A stretch of DNA of 64,000 nucleotides, taken from contig CAYTBN010000007.1 in the NCBI GenBank assembly GCA_964436045.1, positions 96,771 to 160,770 of the forward strand, in the 5' to 3' direction. Under the pieces are notes generated by a model that ran no database searches, was not told the origin of the DNA, and saw nothing but the letters and a program-made list of their open reading frames with translations. Source of the DNA: CAYTBN01 sp964436045 (GTDB lineage Bacteria; Myxococcota_A; UBA796; UBA9615; CAYRNR01). Positions 16,629-24,864 of this stretch are shown one piece after another. Position 1 is the first letter of the stretch. Each line of letters begins with the position of its first letter. The position numbers and the translations under genes are program-made.

Positions 16629-17342
16629 GTGTTCGACCTGCTCCAACCGCTGACCGCCCGCCTGCGCCGCGCCCGTCGCTTCTCCCTGCGGTCCGGTGAA
16701 CGCCAGACCGGGGCCATCCTCGCCGAGATCCGGGGGGACCACCGCCAGCGTTATGACCTCGCCGCCTCCCAGCTGGCCGACGTGCTGGCGGGCGGTCCGC
16801 GCCCCCTGGGCCTGGACGCGTTTTGTGGCAACGGCTACGGCACGCGGATACTCGCCGACGCGCTGGGGGGTCCGATCATCGGCGTCGACGGTTCGGCGGC
16901 TGCCATCGACCACGCCCGCCGCCACCACGCCTCGGCGGCCACTACCTTCTCGGTACTGCGCTTCCCCGCCCCCCTCCCCCGCCGAGCCCTGGACTACGCG
17001 GTCTGCTTCGAATCCCTGGAGCACGTGGACGACGGCCGGGGCCTGATGGCCGCGCTGGCCGGCGCCCTCCGGCCCGGCGGCTGGCTCTGGGTGTCGGCAC
17101 CGGACGAGGAGCGGATGCCCCTCGCGCTGCACCCCAACCCCTTCCACGTCCGCCACTACCGGCCGGAGGCGGTGATCGACGGCCTCGCCCGGCCGCTGGG
17201 GCTGAAGCTGGCCACCTGGTTCGGCCAGGACGGGTACGAGCTGGACCCCCGCGGTCGACGACGGACGCGCCCGACCCACCTCACCCACCCCCGCGAAACC
17301 CGGCCCGGTCAAACCCGGATCTACCTCTTTCGCGCCCGCTGA
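16629..17342 (+). CDS. Class I SAM-dependent methyltransferase
   Basis: 237 residues from GTG 16629, 24 bases after the MopE-like gene. Motif I appears as GLDAFCGNGYGT (about 57-68), an acidic residue ending strand 2 is in IGVDGSAAA (about 82-90), and motif IV-like residues FESLEHVDDGRG lie near 124-135. This is the Methyltransf_11/25 group that often methylates small molecules, quinones or glycans. The C-terminus is Arg-rich. The substrate is not evident from the neighbours, which are a surface lipoprotein and an amino-acid enzyme. Confidence 0.8.
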   Translation: MFDLLQPLTARLRRARRFSLRSGERQTGAILAEIRGDHRQRYDLAASQLADVLAGGPRPLGLDAFCGNGYGTRILADALGGPIIGVDGSAAAIDHARRHHASAATTFSVLRFPAPLPRRALDYAVCFESLEHVDDGRGLMAALAGALRPGGWLWVSAPDEERMPLALHPNPFHVRHYRPEAVIDGLARPLGLKLATWFGQDGYELDPRGRRRTRPTHLTHPRETRPGQTRIYLFRAR

Positions 17343-17373
17343 CGGCCGGCTGGCGCAGTGGCCCGTCCGGGGC

Positions 17374-17379
17374 TATAGT
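17374..17379 (+). promoter_or_regulatory. -10 box (TATAGT) 8 bases before the GTG start
   Basis: TATAGT is a 5/6 match to the -10 consensus. The distance to GTG 17388 would leave a leader of only one or two bases, and there is no Shine-Dalgarno. No -35 match at the proper distance. Confidence 0.3.
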
Positions 17380-17387
17380 TCGCCGCT

Positions 17388-18362
17388 GTGGAGCAATACG
17401 CCGCCAACCTGTCCGACATCCGCGCCGCGGCCCGGCGCATCGCCGACCACGCCCACCGCACGCCCGTGATGACCTCGTCGACCCTGGACGAGGTCGCCGG
17501 CCGGCGGATCTTCCTCAAGTGCGAGCAGTTCCAGAAGGTGGGCGCCTTCAAGTTCCGCGGTGCGCTCAACGCGGTGCGCTGCCTGGACGACGGCCAGGCG
17601 AACCGGGGGGTGGTCACCCACTCCAGCGGCAACCACGGACAGGCGCTGGCGCTGGCGGCCCGGCTGCGAGGCATCCCTGCGTACATCGTGATGCCCCGCA
17701 CCGCCCCTGCCGTCAAACAACGGGCCACCGCTGGCTATGGAGCCCGGGTGGTGCTCTGCGAGCCCACGGTCGCCGCCCGGGAGGCCACCGCCGCCCGGGT
17801 CCAGGCGGAGACCGGCGCCACGCCGATCCCGCCCTACGATCACCCGCCGATCATCGCCGGCCAGGGCACCATCGCCCTGGAGCTGTTCGAGCAGGTCCCG
17901 GATCTGGACGCCATCGTCGCCCCCGTGGGCGGCGGCGGCATGATCTCGGGCATCGCCATCGCCGCCCGTGGCCTGGACCCCCGCGTGCGGGTGTTCGCCG
18001 CCGAGCCGCTGGGCGCCGACGACGCCGCCCGCTCCAAGGCCGCCGGCCGGCTGATCCCACAGACCGCCCCCGACACGGTCTGCGACGGACTGCTGACCAG
18101 CCTCGGTGACTGCACCTGGCCCGTAGTCCGCGACCTGGTCGAGGAGGTGGTCACCGTCGTCGACGACGCCGTCCTGGCCGCCATGCGCCTGATCTGGGAG
18201 CGGATGAAGCTGGTCACCGAGACGTCAGCCGCCACCTCCGTCGCTGCCGTGCTCTCCGATCGCTTCGGCGAACTGTCCGGCCTCGACCGCGTCGCCGTCG
18301 TCCTCAGCGGGGGCAACCTGGACCTGGAACGCCTGCCCTGGGCCCGCGACAACGGCGGATAG
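17388..18362 (+). CDS. Serine racemase / threonine dehydratase-like PLP enzyme (fold type II)
   Basis: 324 residues from GTG 17388. Lys55 in FKFRGAL binds PLP, GGGGM at 181-185 holds the phosphate, and SGNHGQ follows Ser80. Ser80 corresponds to Ser84, the second catalytic base of eukaryotic serine racemase, and E206, A210 and D212 occupy the Mg2+/Ca2+ site positions of that enzyme (E210/A214/D216). The closeness along the whole length to animal serine racemase is striking, including THSSGNHGQAL and LVLSGGN-like ends. No ACT regulatory domain is present. It probably racemises and/or deaminates L-serine. It may have a nearly leaderless transcript. Confidence 0.85.
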   Translation: MEQYAANLSDIRAAARRIADHAHRTPVMTSSTLDEVAGRRIFLKCEQFQKVGAFKFRGALNAVRCLDDGQANRGVVTHSSGNHGQALALAARLRGIPAYIVMPRTAPAVKQRATAGYGARVVLCEPTVAAREATAARVQAETGATPIPPYDHPPIIAGQGTIALELFEQVPDLDAIVAPVGGGGMISGIAIAARGLDPRVRVFAAEPLGADDAARSKAAGRLIPQTAPDTVCDGLLTSLGDCTWPVVRDLVEEVVTVVDDAVLAAMRLIWERMKLVTETSAATSVAAVLSDRFGELSGLDRVAVVLSGGNLDLERLPWARDNGG

Positions 18363-18397
18363 CTGTCCCCCGGGGCCCTTCCCGCGCGCTTGTGTGG

Positions 18398-18403
18398 GAT
18401 AAT
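18398..18403 (+). promoter_or_regulatory. -10 box (GATAAT) exactly 6 bases before a GTG start
   Basis: GATAAT (5/6) followed by six C and the GTG at 18410. The usual start of transcription would fall on the G of GTG, predicting a leaderless message. No -35 match is visible. Confidence 0.3.
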
Positions 18404-18409
18404 CCCCCC

Positions 18410-19912
18410 GTGGAACGGCTCTACGACGAGATCACCGACCTGGCGCGCTCCCGCTACACCTTCCTCTACCTGCTGACCTGGGAGGAAGACCGCGCCATCC
18501 GGCTCCTCCGCCGGGTGGGCGAAAAGGTGAGCCGCGAGGTGGTGGTGACCCACACCGGTGCTAGCCCCGAGGGGGTCCGCGGCGGTGGGCTATCGAGCCT
18601 GGAGCTGCTGGCGTGGCTGCAGGAGCAGGAGCAGCCGATGCTGTTCGTGCTCAAGGACTTCCACCACGATCTGGGGGAACCGGCGGTCATGCGCACGCTG
18701 CGCAACATCCAGCCGGAGCTGGCCGAGCGCGAACAGGCGATCTGCGTGATCAGTCCGTTGCTGTCGCTGCCACGCGAGCTGGAGAAGGACATCCGGGTGG
18801 TGGACATCCCCCTGCCCGACCTGGCGGAGGTCGCCAAGCTGCTGGCCACCCTGATCAAACGTCAGGGGATCAAGATCGACGTCGAGCTGTTCGAGAAGTT
18901 CGTCAAGTCGTCACTGGGCCTGACCGAGGCGGAGATCAAGCGGGTCTATACCCGCATCGCCCTGACCGGAAACGGGTTCTCTTCGGAGGACCTGACCCTC
19001 CTGATCCAGGAGAAGAAGGCGATCATCCGCAAGTCCGAGTACCTGGAGTTCCACGACCAGACCGAGACCATGGAGGAGGTGGGCGGCCTCGATCAGCTCA
19101 AGGAGTGGCTGGCCAACCGGAGCCGTGCGTTCACCGAAAAGGCGCGCAAGTACGGCCTGCCCCAGCCCAAGGGGTTGTTCATGGTCGGGGTCCAGGGTTG
19201 CGGGAAGTCGCTGACCGCCAAGGCGGTGGCCAACCTGTGGCGCATCCCCCTGCTGCGGATGGACGTCGGTGGCCTGCTACAGGCCTCGGGCAGCGCCGAG
19301 GAGAAGTTGGGCGACACGATCAAGCTCGCCGAGTCCCTGTCGCCGGTGGTGCTCTGGGTCGACGAGATCGAGAAGGCGTTCGCCGGCGTCGAGACCGGGG
19401 CGGCCGAAGTGGCGGGGGCCACCCGCGCCTTCGGTGGCTTCATCACCTGGCTCCAGGAGAAGACACGGCCGGTGTTCGTGGTGGCCACGGCCAACAACGT
19501 GCGCGCCCTGCCCCCCGAGCTGCTGCGCAAAGGCCGCTTCGACGAGATCTTCTTCGTCGACCTACCCAACATCCACGAGCGAACGCTGATCTTCCAGATT
19601 CACCTGCGATTGCGAGGCCGCAGCCCGGAGCTGTTCGATTGCTGGGCGCTGTCCGAAGCCGCGGACAAGTTCTCCGGCGCCGAGATCGAGCAGGTGGTGG
19701 TCGCCGCCCTGTTCTCGGCGTTCGCGGCCGGACGCGAGGTCACCAACGACGATCTGCTGGCCGTGACCCGGGAGTCGGTGCCATTGGCCGTGACCATGGA
19801 CCAGCGGATCAAGGAGCTGCGCGAGTGGGCCCGCGATCGCACGCGACCCGCGACCTACGACACCCGCCGCATCGACTTCTTCGATCAGGACGAAGACAAC
19901 TTCAGCAGCTGA
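18410..19912 (+). CDS. Ycf46-like AAA+ ATPase
   Basis: 500 residues from GTG 18410. The N-terminal half (about 1-235) has the layout of Ycf46-type proteins: RYTFLYLLTWEEDRAI, then a RecA-like fold lacking Walker motifs. The C-terminal half is a full AAA+ module: GVQGCGKSLTAKA (Walker A, about 259-271), VVLWVDEIEK (Walker B, about 313-322), sensor ATANN (about 364-368), and LRKGRFDE (Arg finger region, about 374-381). Cyanobacterial and plastid relatives affect CO2 use and photosynthesis, but the role elsewhere is unknown. It stands alone, ending 11 bases inside the convergent glycosyltransferase gene. Confidence 0.85.
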   Translation: MERLYDEITDLARSRYTFLYLLTWEEDRAIRLLRRVGEKVSREVVVTHTGASPEGVRGGGLSSLELLAWLQEQEQPMLFVLKDFHHDLGEPAVMRTLRNIQPELAEREQAICVISPLLSLPRELEKDIRVVDIPLPDLAEVAKLLATLIKRQGIKIDVELFEKFVKSSLGLTEAEIKRVYTRIALTGNGFSSEDLTLLIQEKKAIIRKSEYLEFHDQTETMEEVGGLDQLKEWLANRSRAFTEKARKYGLPQPKGLFMVGVQGCGKSLTAKAVANLWRIPLLRMDVGGLLQASGSAEEKLGDTIKLAESLSPVVLWVDEIEKAFAGVETGAAEVAGATRAFGGFITWLQEKTRPVFVVATANNVRALPPELLRKGRFDEIFFVDLPNIHERTLIFQIHLRLRGRSPELFDCWALSEAADKFSGAEIEQVVVAALFSAFAAGREVTNDDLLAVTRESVPLAVTMDQRIKELREWARDRTRPATYDTRRIDFFDQDEDNFSS

Positions 19913-21017
19913 GCAGCCGCCGATAGACACCCGCGTAGCGCGCGGCCATTCGCCCGTGGTCCCGCCGCGCCTCGATGAGCGCCCGCGCCGCACGCCCCAG
20001 CGACCCGGCCCGATGGCTGTCGTCCAGCAGGCCGGCCAGGGCCGACACCAGCCCGTCGGTGTCGCCCGGCTCCACCAGCAGACCATGCTCCCCGTGGCGG
20101 ATCAGGGCACCCACGTCGCCGACCCGGGTCGCCACCACCGGCCGCCCCTGGCCCATGGCCTCCAGCAGGGCGATGGGAGAGCCCTCGACCCGCGAGGCCA
20201 GCGCGAACACCGCGGCCCGGGCCATCAGCGCGGCGGCGTCGTCCACGTGCCCCGGGAGCGCCAGCGCCAGCCCCCGATCCACCGCGCGGCGGGCCAGCAC
20301 CCCGCGGTCGTCCCCCTCCCCCAGCACGACCACCGCCAGGGGTCGCCCGGCAGCCAGGCGGGCAGACGCGTCCACCAGCTCGGCGAACCCCTTGGCCGGC
20401 TCCAGGCGACCCGCGGCCACCACCAGCGGCGTCCGGGGGTCGATCCCCAGCTGTCGAAGGCGGGCGTCCGACGCCGGGGGCCCGAGCCGCGCCAGCCGGA
20501 TCCCGTTGGGCACCACGGCCACCCCGCGGATTCCTCGCGCGGCCAGCTCCCCGGCCCCCGCCTCGCACACGGCCACCACCGCCGCCGCCCGCCCCATCGC
20601 CCGCAGGCCGAGTCGCTCGTAGATCCGCTCCCGTCGGCTCCGGGAGAGCCAGCCGTGGTGGGTCACCACGAGGGGACAGCCGGTCAGGCGGGCGGCGGCG
20701 GCCCCCACCACTTGCCCCTTGGGCTCGTGGGCGTGGATCAACGCGATCCGGCGACGCCGGATCAGACGGACGACGCGGGCGACCAGTCGGGCATCCACCG
20801 GCCCGCGGCTGGGTAGCACCTCGGTGTCGAGCCCCTGTTCGCGGGCGCGGGCGCCCAGCGCCGCCGCGGGTCGAATCCGGTGGGACAGCGCACCGATCCA
20901 GGGGCGGAATCCCTGTTCGGGCAGTCCGGCGGCCAGGTCCAGCAGCACGTGATCCGGTCCGCTGGGTTCGGTGCTGGACCGCAGATGGAGCACCCGGAGT
21001 GGTGCGACATCAGCCAT
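19902..21017 (-). CDS. Glycosyltransferase family 4
   Basis: 371 residues from ATG 21017, which overlaps the stop of the upstream gene by 8 bases and so is probably coupled. A GT-B enzyme: N-terminal acceptor domain beginning RVLHLRSSTEPSGPDHVLL, then the nucleotide-sugar domain with VVPNGIRL, AGRLEPAKGFAEL, ASRVEGSPIALLEAMGQG (the family's E-x7-E motif) near residue 300-317. The donor sugar is not predictable. With its partner and the divergent GT4 it forms a small polysaccharide locus. Confidence 0.9.
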   Translation of the reverse strand: MADVAPLRVLHLRSSTEPSGPDHVLLDLAAGLPEQGFRPWIGALSHRIRPAAALGARAREQGLDTEVLPSRGPVDARLVARVVRLIRRRRIALIHAHEPKGQVVGAAAARLTGCPLVVTHHGWLSRSRRERIYERLGLRAMGRAAAVVAVCEAGAGELAARGIRGVAVVPNGIRLARLGPPASDARLRQLGIDPRTPLVVAAGRLEPAKGFAELVDASARLAAGRPLAVVVLGEGDDRGVLARRAVDRGLALALPGHVDDAAALMARAAVFALASRVEGSPIALLEAMGQGRPVVATRVGDVGALIRHGEHGLLVEPGDTDGLVSALAGLLDDSHRAGSLGRAARALIEARRDHGRMAARYAGVYRRLLSC

Positions 21018-22302
21018 CCTCGCCCCCCCCCCAGGGGTGCCGCCCCGCCGCCAGCAGCGCGTGGAGCGACTCCACGGTCTCCGGGTACAGCTGCCCCCGC
21101 TCGCCGGGGAGGCCGGCGGGGCCCGCAAGCAGCCGCAACAGACGGCCGCGCACCTCCGACGCCGGGGGCTGGTGGGTGGCGGTCGCCAGGGCGTCAGCCA
21201 GCCCGCGCAGGCCCCGCGCCCGCTGCACGACCCCTGGCACGCCATACGCCGACGGCGCCAGGGTGACCACGGGACGTCCCTGCACCACGGCCTCCAGTCC
21301 GACGGTGGAGTTGAGCACGACCACCGCCTGGGCGCCAGCGATCCAGGGTCTCACCTCCCCCGCCGCCCACAGACAGCCGCGGGCCCGCTCGACCGCGGCG
21401 GCCGCCCGCGCCCGCCCGCGGTCGAGGGGGTGGGGCTTGACCGCCAGCAACACGTCCCGGCCGAGCGCCCGGCTGACCGCGGCCCGCACAGGTGCCACCA
21501 GGGCGGCCGGATCCCACAGCGCCGGTTCGCTCCAGATCAGCACCTGGGTGTCGTCGGGCACCTGCAGGGCAAGCAGCACGTAGGGACGGTCCGGCGGCGT
21601 GCGCACCCCCGCAGGCCCGGCGGGAGTCCGACTGCGCCGCAGGCGGGCCGGGTGCAGGGGCCGGGAAAGGGCGCGGTGCACATGGTCGCGCCAGGCGCCG
21701 ACGTCCGGCTGGGGAACGGGCTCTCCGTCCCGGCGGGGATGGGCGGCGAGCGCCCCGTCCCCCAACGTACTCGGCCATCGGTCCTGTCCCGCCCCCACGA
21801 AGCTCGCGGCCGCGTTCACCCCGCAGAAGTCGGCCTGCAGGCGTCCGGGGAGCAGGCCGTTCTCCAGGTGAAGGCAGGGCACTCCGCGAGACCGGGCCCA
21901 GAGGTGGGCCAACCTGGCCTCCGGGTGCCAGCCGTTCCACACCACCAGACAATCGGCGGGTTCCCGCTCCAGGGTGCCGAGCAACCCACGGGTGCGGCGG
22001 GCGAGCAGGCGCGAGCGCCACGCGAGCCAGCCAGTGGTCAGCCTCGGGTCCACCCGGGCCCGGCGCCGGGCGAACACCATGGCGCCGTCGATCAGGTCTG
22101 CCGGGGCCGCTGGGCCCGACCACGACGGGCGGGTGGGCGGCTCGCCACAGCGGCGCAGCCAGCTCGCGGCGCCCACGGAGCTGGGGAGCAGGAAGCGCAC
22201 CGCCACGCCGCGCGCGCGCAGTCCGCGGGCCAGGGCGAGCTCGAGGGCCACGGAGGTGTCCTGGGAGGCGACGAAGGCGACGCGGAGAGAGGTCTGGTCC
22301 AT
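21010..22302 (-). CDS. KpsS/KpsC-like capsule polysaccharide biosynthesis protein
   Basis: 430 residues from ATG 22302 (MDQTSLRVAF). The upstream frame is open but Arg-rich and lacks a plausible start. Features of the capsule-synthesis family are the LHLENGLLPGRLQAD segment near the middle and VVLNSTVGLEAVVQGRPVVTL toward the end, the latter typical of KpsS/LipB-like transferases that add Kdo linkers to lipid. The protein is probably cytoplasmic or peripheral on the inner membrane. Its role could be the first steps of a lipid-linked glycan. It overlaps the GT4 gene by 8 bases. Confidence 0.65.
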   Translation of the reverse strand: MDQTSLRVAFVASQDTSVALELALARGLRARGVAVRFLLPSSVGAASWLRRCGEPPTRPSWSGPAAPADLIDGAMVFARRRARVDPRLTTGWLAWRSRLLARRTRGLLGTLEREPADCLVVWNGWHPEARLAHLWARSRGVPCLHLENGLLPGRLQADFCGVNAAASFVGAGQDRWPSTLGDGALAAHPRRDGEPVPQPDVGAWRDHVHRALSRPLHPARLRRSRTPAGPAGVRTPPDRPYVLLALQVPDDTQVLIWSEPALWDPAALVAPVRAAVSRALGRDVLLAVKPHPLDRGRARAAAAVERARGCLWAAGEVRPWIAGAQAVVVLNSTVGLEAVVQGRPVVTLAPSAYGVPGVVQRARGLRGLADALATATHQPPASEVRGRLLRLLAGPAGLPGERGQLYPETVESLHALLAAGRHPWGGGEDG

Positions 22303-22408
22303 TTGCGGAGACCGGCGCCGGAACCCGGCCCGGAGCGCTGCGTCATTGTACCCCCGGCGAGGCCACCCGCGCTTGACCCGCCCGCGTGCGATCCTCACGA
22401 TCGCGTGC

Positions 22409-23470
22409 ATGGCGCGGCCCCTGCGAGTGGCCTTCGACGTACGGATGGCCGGATCGTCCGGCATCGGCACCTACGTGGATGCCCTGGTGGACCACCTCTC
22501 CCGGGAGGACTCCCTGGAGCTGCGACCGGTGCGATCGGGGGCCGGGATCTACTCGCTGCGGGAGCAGCTGACACTCCCCCCGCGGGCCCTGGGGGCCGAC
22601 CTGTTCCACGCACCCCACTACAACGCGCCGCTGGCGGCCCCATGCCCCCTGGTCGCCACGATCCACGACCTGGCCCACCTGGCCCTGCCCGAGATCTTCC
22701 GCGGCCGGGCGATGCGAATCTACGCCAACGCCATGCTGCGCGGCACCCTGGCCCGGGCCCGGCGGGTGATCACGGTCTCGGCGTTCAGCCGAGACGAGCT
22801 GGTCCGGCGGCTGGGGGCCGATCCCGCACGCATCCGCGTGATCTACAACGGCGTAGATCCGCGCTTCCGGCCGGCGGACGATCCGGCCTCTGTGACCGCC
22901 CGACTGCGCGGGATGGACATCGACGGCCCCTACGTGCTGTACGTGGGCAACGTCAAGGCCCACAAGAACCTGACCGGTCTGATCACCGCCTTCGAGCAGC
23001 TGTCCGGCTCCGGCCTGAGGCTGGTCATCGCCGGGACCGTCGGCGGCTTCCGGGTCGGGGACGACGCCGTCAACGTCGCCCTGGCCCGCAGCCCCGCGGC
23101 CGGCCGGATCCGGGCCACCGGCTGGGTGGACGACGACCAGCTGCTGGCCCTGTACCAAGGGGCCCAACTGCTGGCGATGCCCAGCCTGTACGAGGGTTTC
23201 GGCCTGCCGGTCGTCGAGGCGATGGCCTGCGGGATCCCGGTGGTCAGCAGCGATCGCGCGTCCTTGCCCGAGGTGGCCGGGGAGGCCGCCGTGCTGGTGG
23301 ATCCGCAGGATGCGGGCGCCTTCGCCGCAGCCCTGGACCGGGTGGCCGGCGACGACGGGCTGCGTCAGGAGCTGACCACCCGCGGGCTCGAACGCGCCCG
23401 CCACTTCAGCTGGCGGGCGAGCGCGAAGGCTCACGTGGAGCTGTATCGAGAGGTCGCCGGGGGGGGCTGA
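22409..23470 (+). CDS. Glycosyltransferase family 4 (mannosyltransferase-like)
   Basis: 353 residues from ATG 22409, divergent from the KpsS-like gene across 106 bases. Begins RVAFDVRMAGSSGIGTYVD, the opening usual in GT4 enzymes acting on O-antigen or exopolysaccharide. VIYNGVDPRF, YVGNVKAHKNL and the E-x7-E motif in PSLYEGFGLPVVEAMACG are all present. Length is normal. Uses a nucleotide-activated sugar; donor and acceptor unknown. No clear Shine-Dalgarno is seen. Confidence 0.9.
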   Translation: MARPLRVAFDVRMAGSSGIGTYVDALVDHLSREDSLELRPVRSGAGIYSLREQLTLPPRALGADLFHAPHYNAPLAAPCPLVATIHDLAHLALPEIFRGRAMRIYANAMLRGTLARARRVITVSAFSRDELVRRLGADPARIRVIYNGVDPRFRPADDPASVTARLRGMDIDGPYVLYVGNVKAHKNLTGLITAFEQLSGSGLRLVIAGTVGGFRVGDDAVNVALARSPAAGRIRATGWVDDDQLLALYQGAQLLAMPSLYEGFGLPVVEAMACGIPVVSSDRASLPEVAGEAAVLVDPQDAGAFAAALDRVAGDDGLRQELTTRGLERARHFSWRASAKAHVELYREVAGGG

Positions 23471-23485
23471 ATCCGGGCCGCCGCG

Positions 23486-24652
23486 TCAGCGCAGCACGAT
23501 CACAAAACGCTCGTTCTCGAACTTCTCGAGGTTGCGCAGCCGGATCACGGCCCGATCCTTGTCCGTGGTGTCCACGGTGTAGTCCTCGTTGCGCCTGTAC
23601 TTGTCGTTGGGCAGCAGCTCGGCGTTGTTGATCGCGTTCTTGCCGAAGGCGCGGGCGCCGAGGACGATGCGGTTGTCCTCACGCAGGTCGACGGAGTAGA
23701 TGAACAGGTCCGGATCGTAGTCCTTCAACCGCTTGCCGCCGGCCTTGATCACCCCGTCCTGGCGCAGGTTCGACGCCGTGTCCACGTAGTAGTGGGCCGA
23801 CGCCATGACCGTCTCCATCTCCGTGTTCTCGTCGTACAGGACGTCGCGCTCGGCCACCACCTCGGCGTGGCGGACCTCGAGGGCCTCGAGGTCGGAGGTC
23901 AGCTGGTCGCGCTGGTGCTCGAGCACCTCGAGCTCCGCCTGCAGGGTCGTGGCCAGGTTCTGGGCGTCGTCGCGCTCTCTCTTGATCTTCTTCTCGGCCT
24001 GGACGTTGAGGAAGTAGGGGCTGACCTTGGCGCTGCCCTGGGTCACCGCCGTCCCGTACACGCCGTTCTCGTAGAAGTTCCAGACCTCGTGGCCGGCGAC
24101 CAGGCGGTCGGTGAGCAGGGAGCGCAGCACCGCCTCCTTGGCCTCCTCCTCGCTGAGCCCGATCTCGTTGGTCAGGTAGTCCATCGCGATGCCCAGGTGG
24201 TTGTCGCCACGCTGGACGACGACCGGCACGGGCAGCCGCCCCTTGAGCTCCTCGATCTCGGCACGCAGGTCGTCGATGCGCTCCTGCTTGGAGAGGATGT
24301 CCTTGACCAGACCCTGGTAGGTCACGTCCTCTTCGGCCTCGAGCTTGCGGCGCAGCAGCTCGACCTCGGCCTGGCTCAGCTCGATGCCCTTGAGGCTCTG
24401 GCCGGTGGCTTCCTTGTACTGCTCGGCCAGCTTGATGAAGTCGGCCTGCTCCTGCTTGATGTCCCCCTCGATGCCCGCGATCCGGTTGGCGTCCGCCATC
24501 TGCTTGCCCAGGGTCTCGGGCGTACCCGACGGGCTGACGATGACGTCCGCATCCTCCTCGTCGCCCCCCGCTCCGCAGCCACCGAGTACCAAGGCGAGGC
24601 CGAGGGTGGTCAGCTGGGAGATCACCAGCCACCGTTCGTAACGTGTACGCAT
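23486..24652 (-). CDS. Coiled-coil lipoprotein of unknown function
   Basis: 388 residues from ATG 24652 with GGAGG 8 bases upstream. Lipobox LGGC (Cys about 26), acidic linker, then a coiled coil about 45-140, a compact domain about 142-215 that resembles a LysM or peptidoglycan-contacting fold (GDNHLGIAMDYL...LSEEEAKEAVLR), a second coiled coil about 220-290, and a beta-rich C-terminal domain ending ERFVIVLR. It looks like a periplasmic structural protein that may bridge envelope layers. I do not recognise a named family. It converges on the GT4 gene with 15 bases between stops. Confidence 0.7.
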   Translation of the reverse strand: MRTRYERWLVISQLTTLGLALVLGGCGAGGDEEDADVIVSPSGTPETLGKQMADANRIAGIEGDIKQEQADFIKLAEQYKEATGQSLKGIELSQAEVELLRRKLEAEEDVTYQGLVKDILSKQERIDDLRAEIEELKGRLPVPVVVQRGDNHLGIAMDYLTNEIGLSEEEAKEAVLRSLLTDRLVAGHEVWNFYENGVYGTAVTQGSAKVSPYFLNVQAEKKIKRERDDAQNLATTLQAELEVLEHQRDQLTSDLEALEVRHAEVVAERDVLYDENTEMETVMASAHYYVDTASNLRQDGVIKAGGKRLKDYDPDLFIYSVDLREDNRIVLGARAFGKNAINNAELLPNDKYRRNEDYTVDTTDKDRAVIRLRNLEKFENERFVIVLR

Positions 24653-24773
24653 CTGCCGTTCCTCCCCTTCCCAGCGGCCGCCGCCGGGCAGCGATTTCGG
24701 CTGAGTCTACGCATCCGCCCCGGCGACGTCGACCGCAAACCCCAGGCGCGCGCGCGCCCGACGCGGATTTTTC

Positions 24774-24802
24774 TTGACCAGATCGCTCGTGATCACTATC
24801 AC
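24774..24802 (+). promoter_or_regulatory. Sigma70 promoter with overlapping GTGATCAC palindrome
   Basis: TTGACC (24774-24779), 17-base spacer, TATCAC (24797-24802). A perfect GTGATCAC palindrome at 24789-24796 abuts the -10 and could be an operator. It drives the ATP-grasp gene with a leader of about 56 bases. Confidence 0.5.
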
Positions 24803-24864
24803 TTCGGGCCGTAGAGACTGGCTCGGTAGTCGTGGTTGGGGCCGAATTCCGAAGTGGACAGCAG

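Noticed and set aside
15207..17312. 701-codon minus-strand open frame rich in Val/Ile
   Set aside because: It is the complement of Asp codons (GAC read as GTC), not a real hydrophobic protein.
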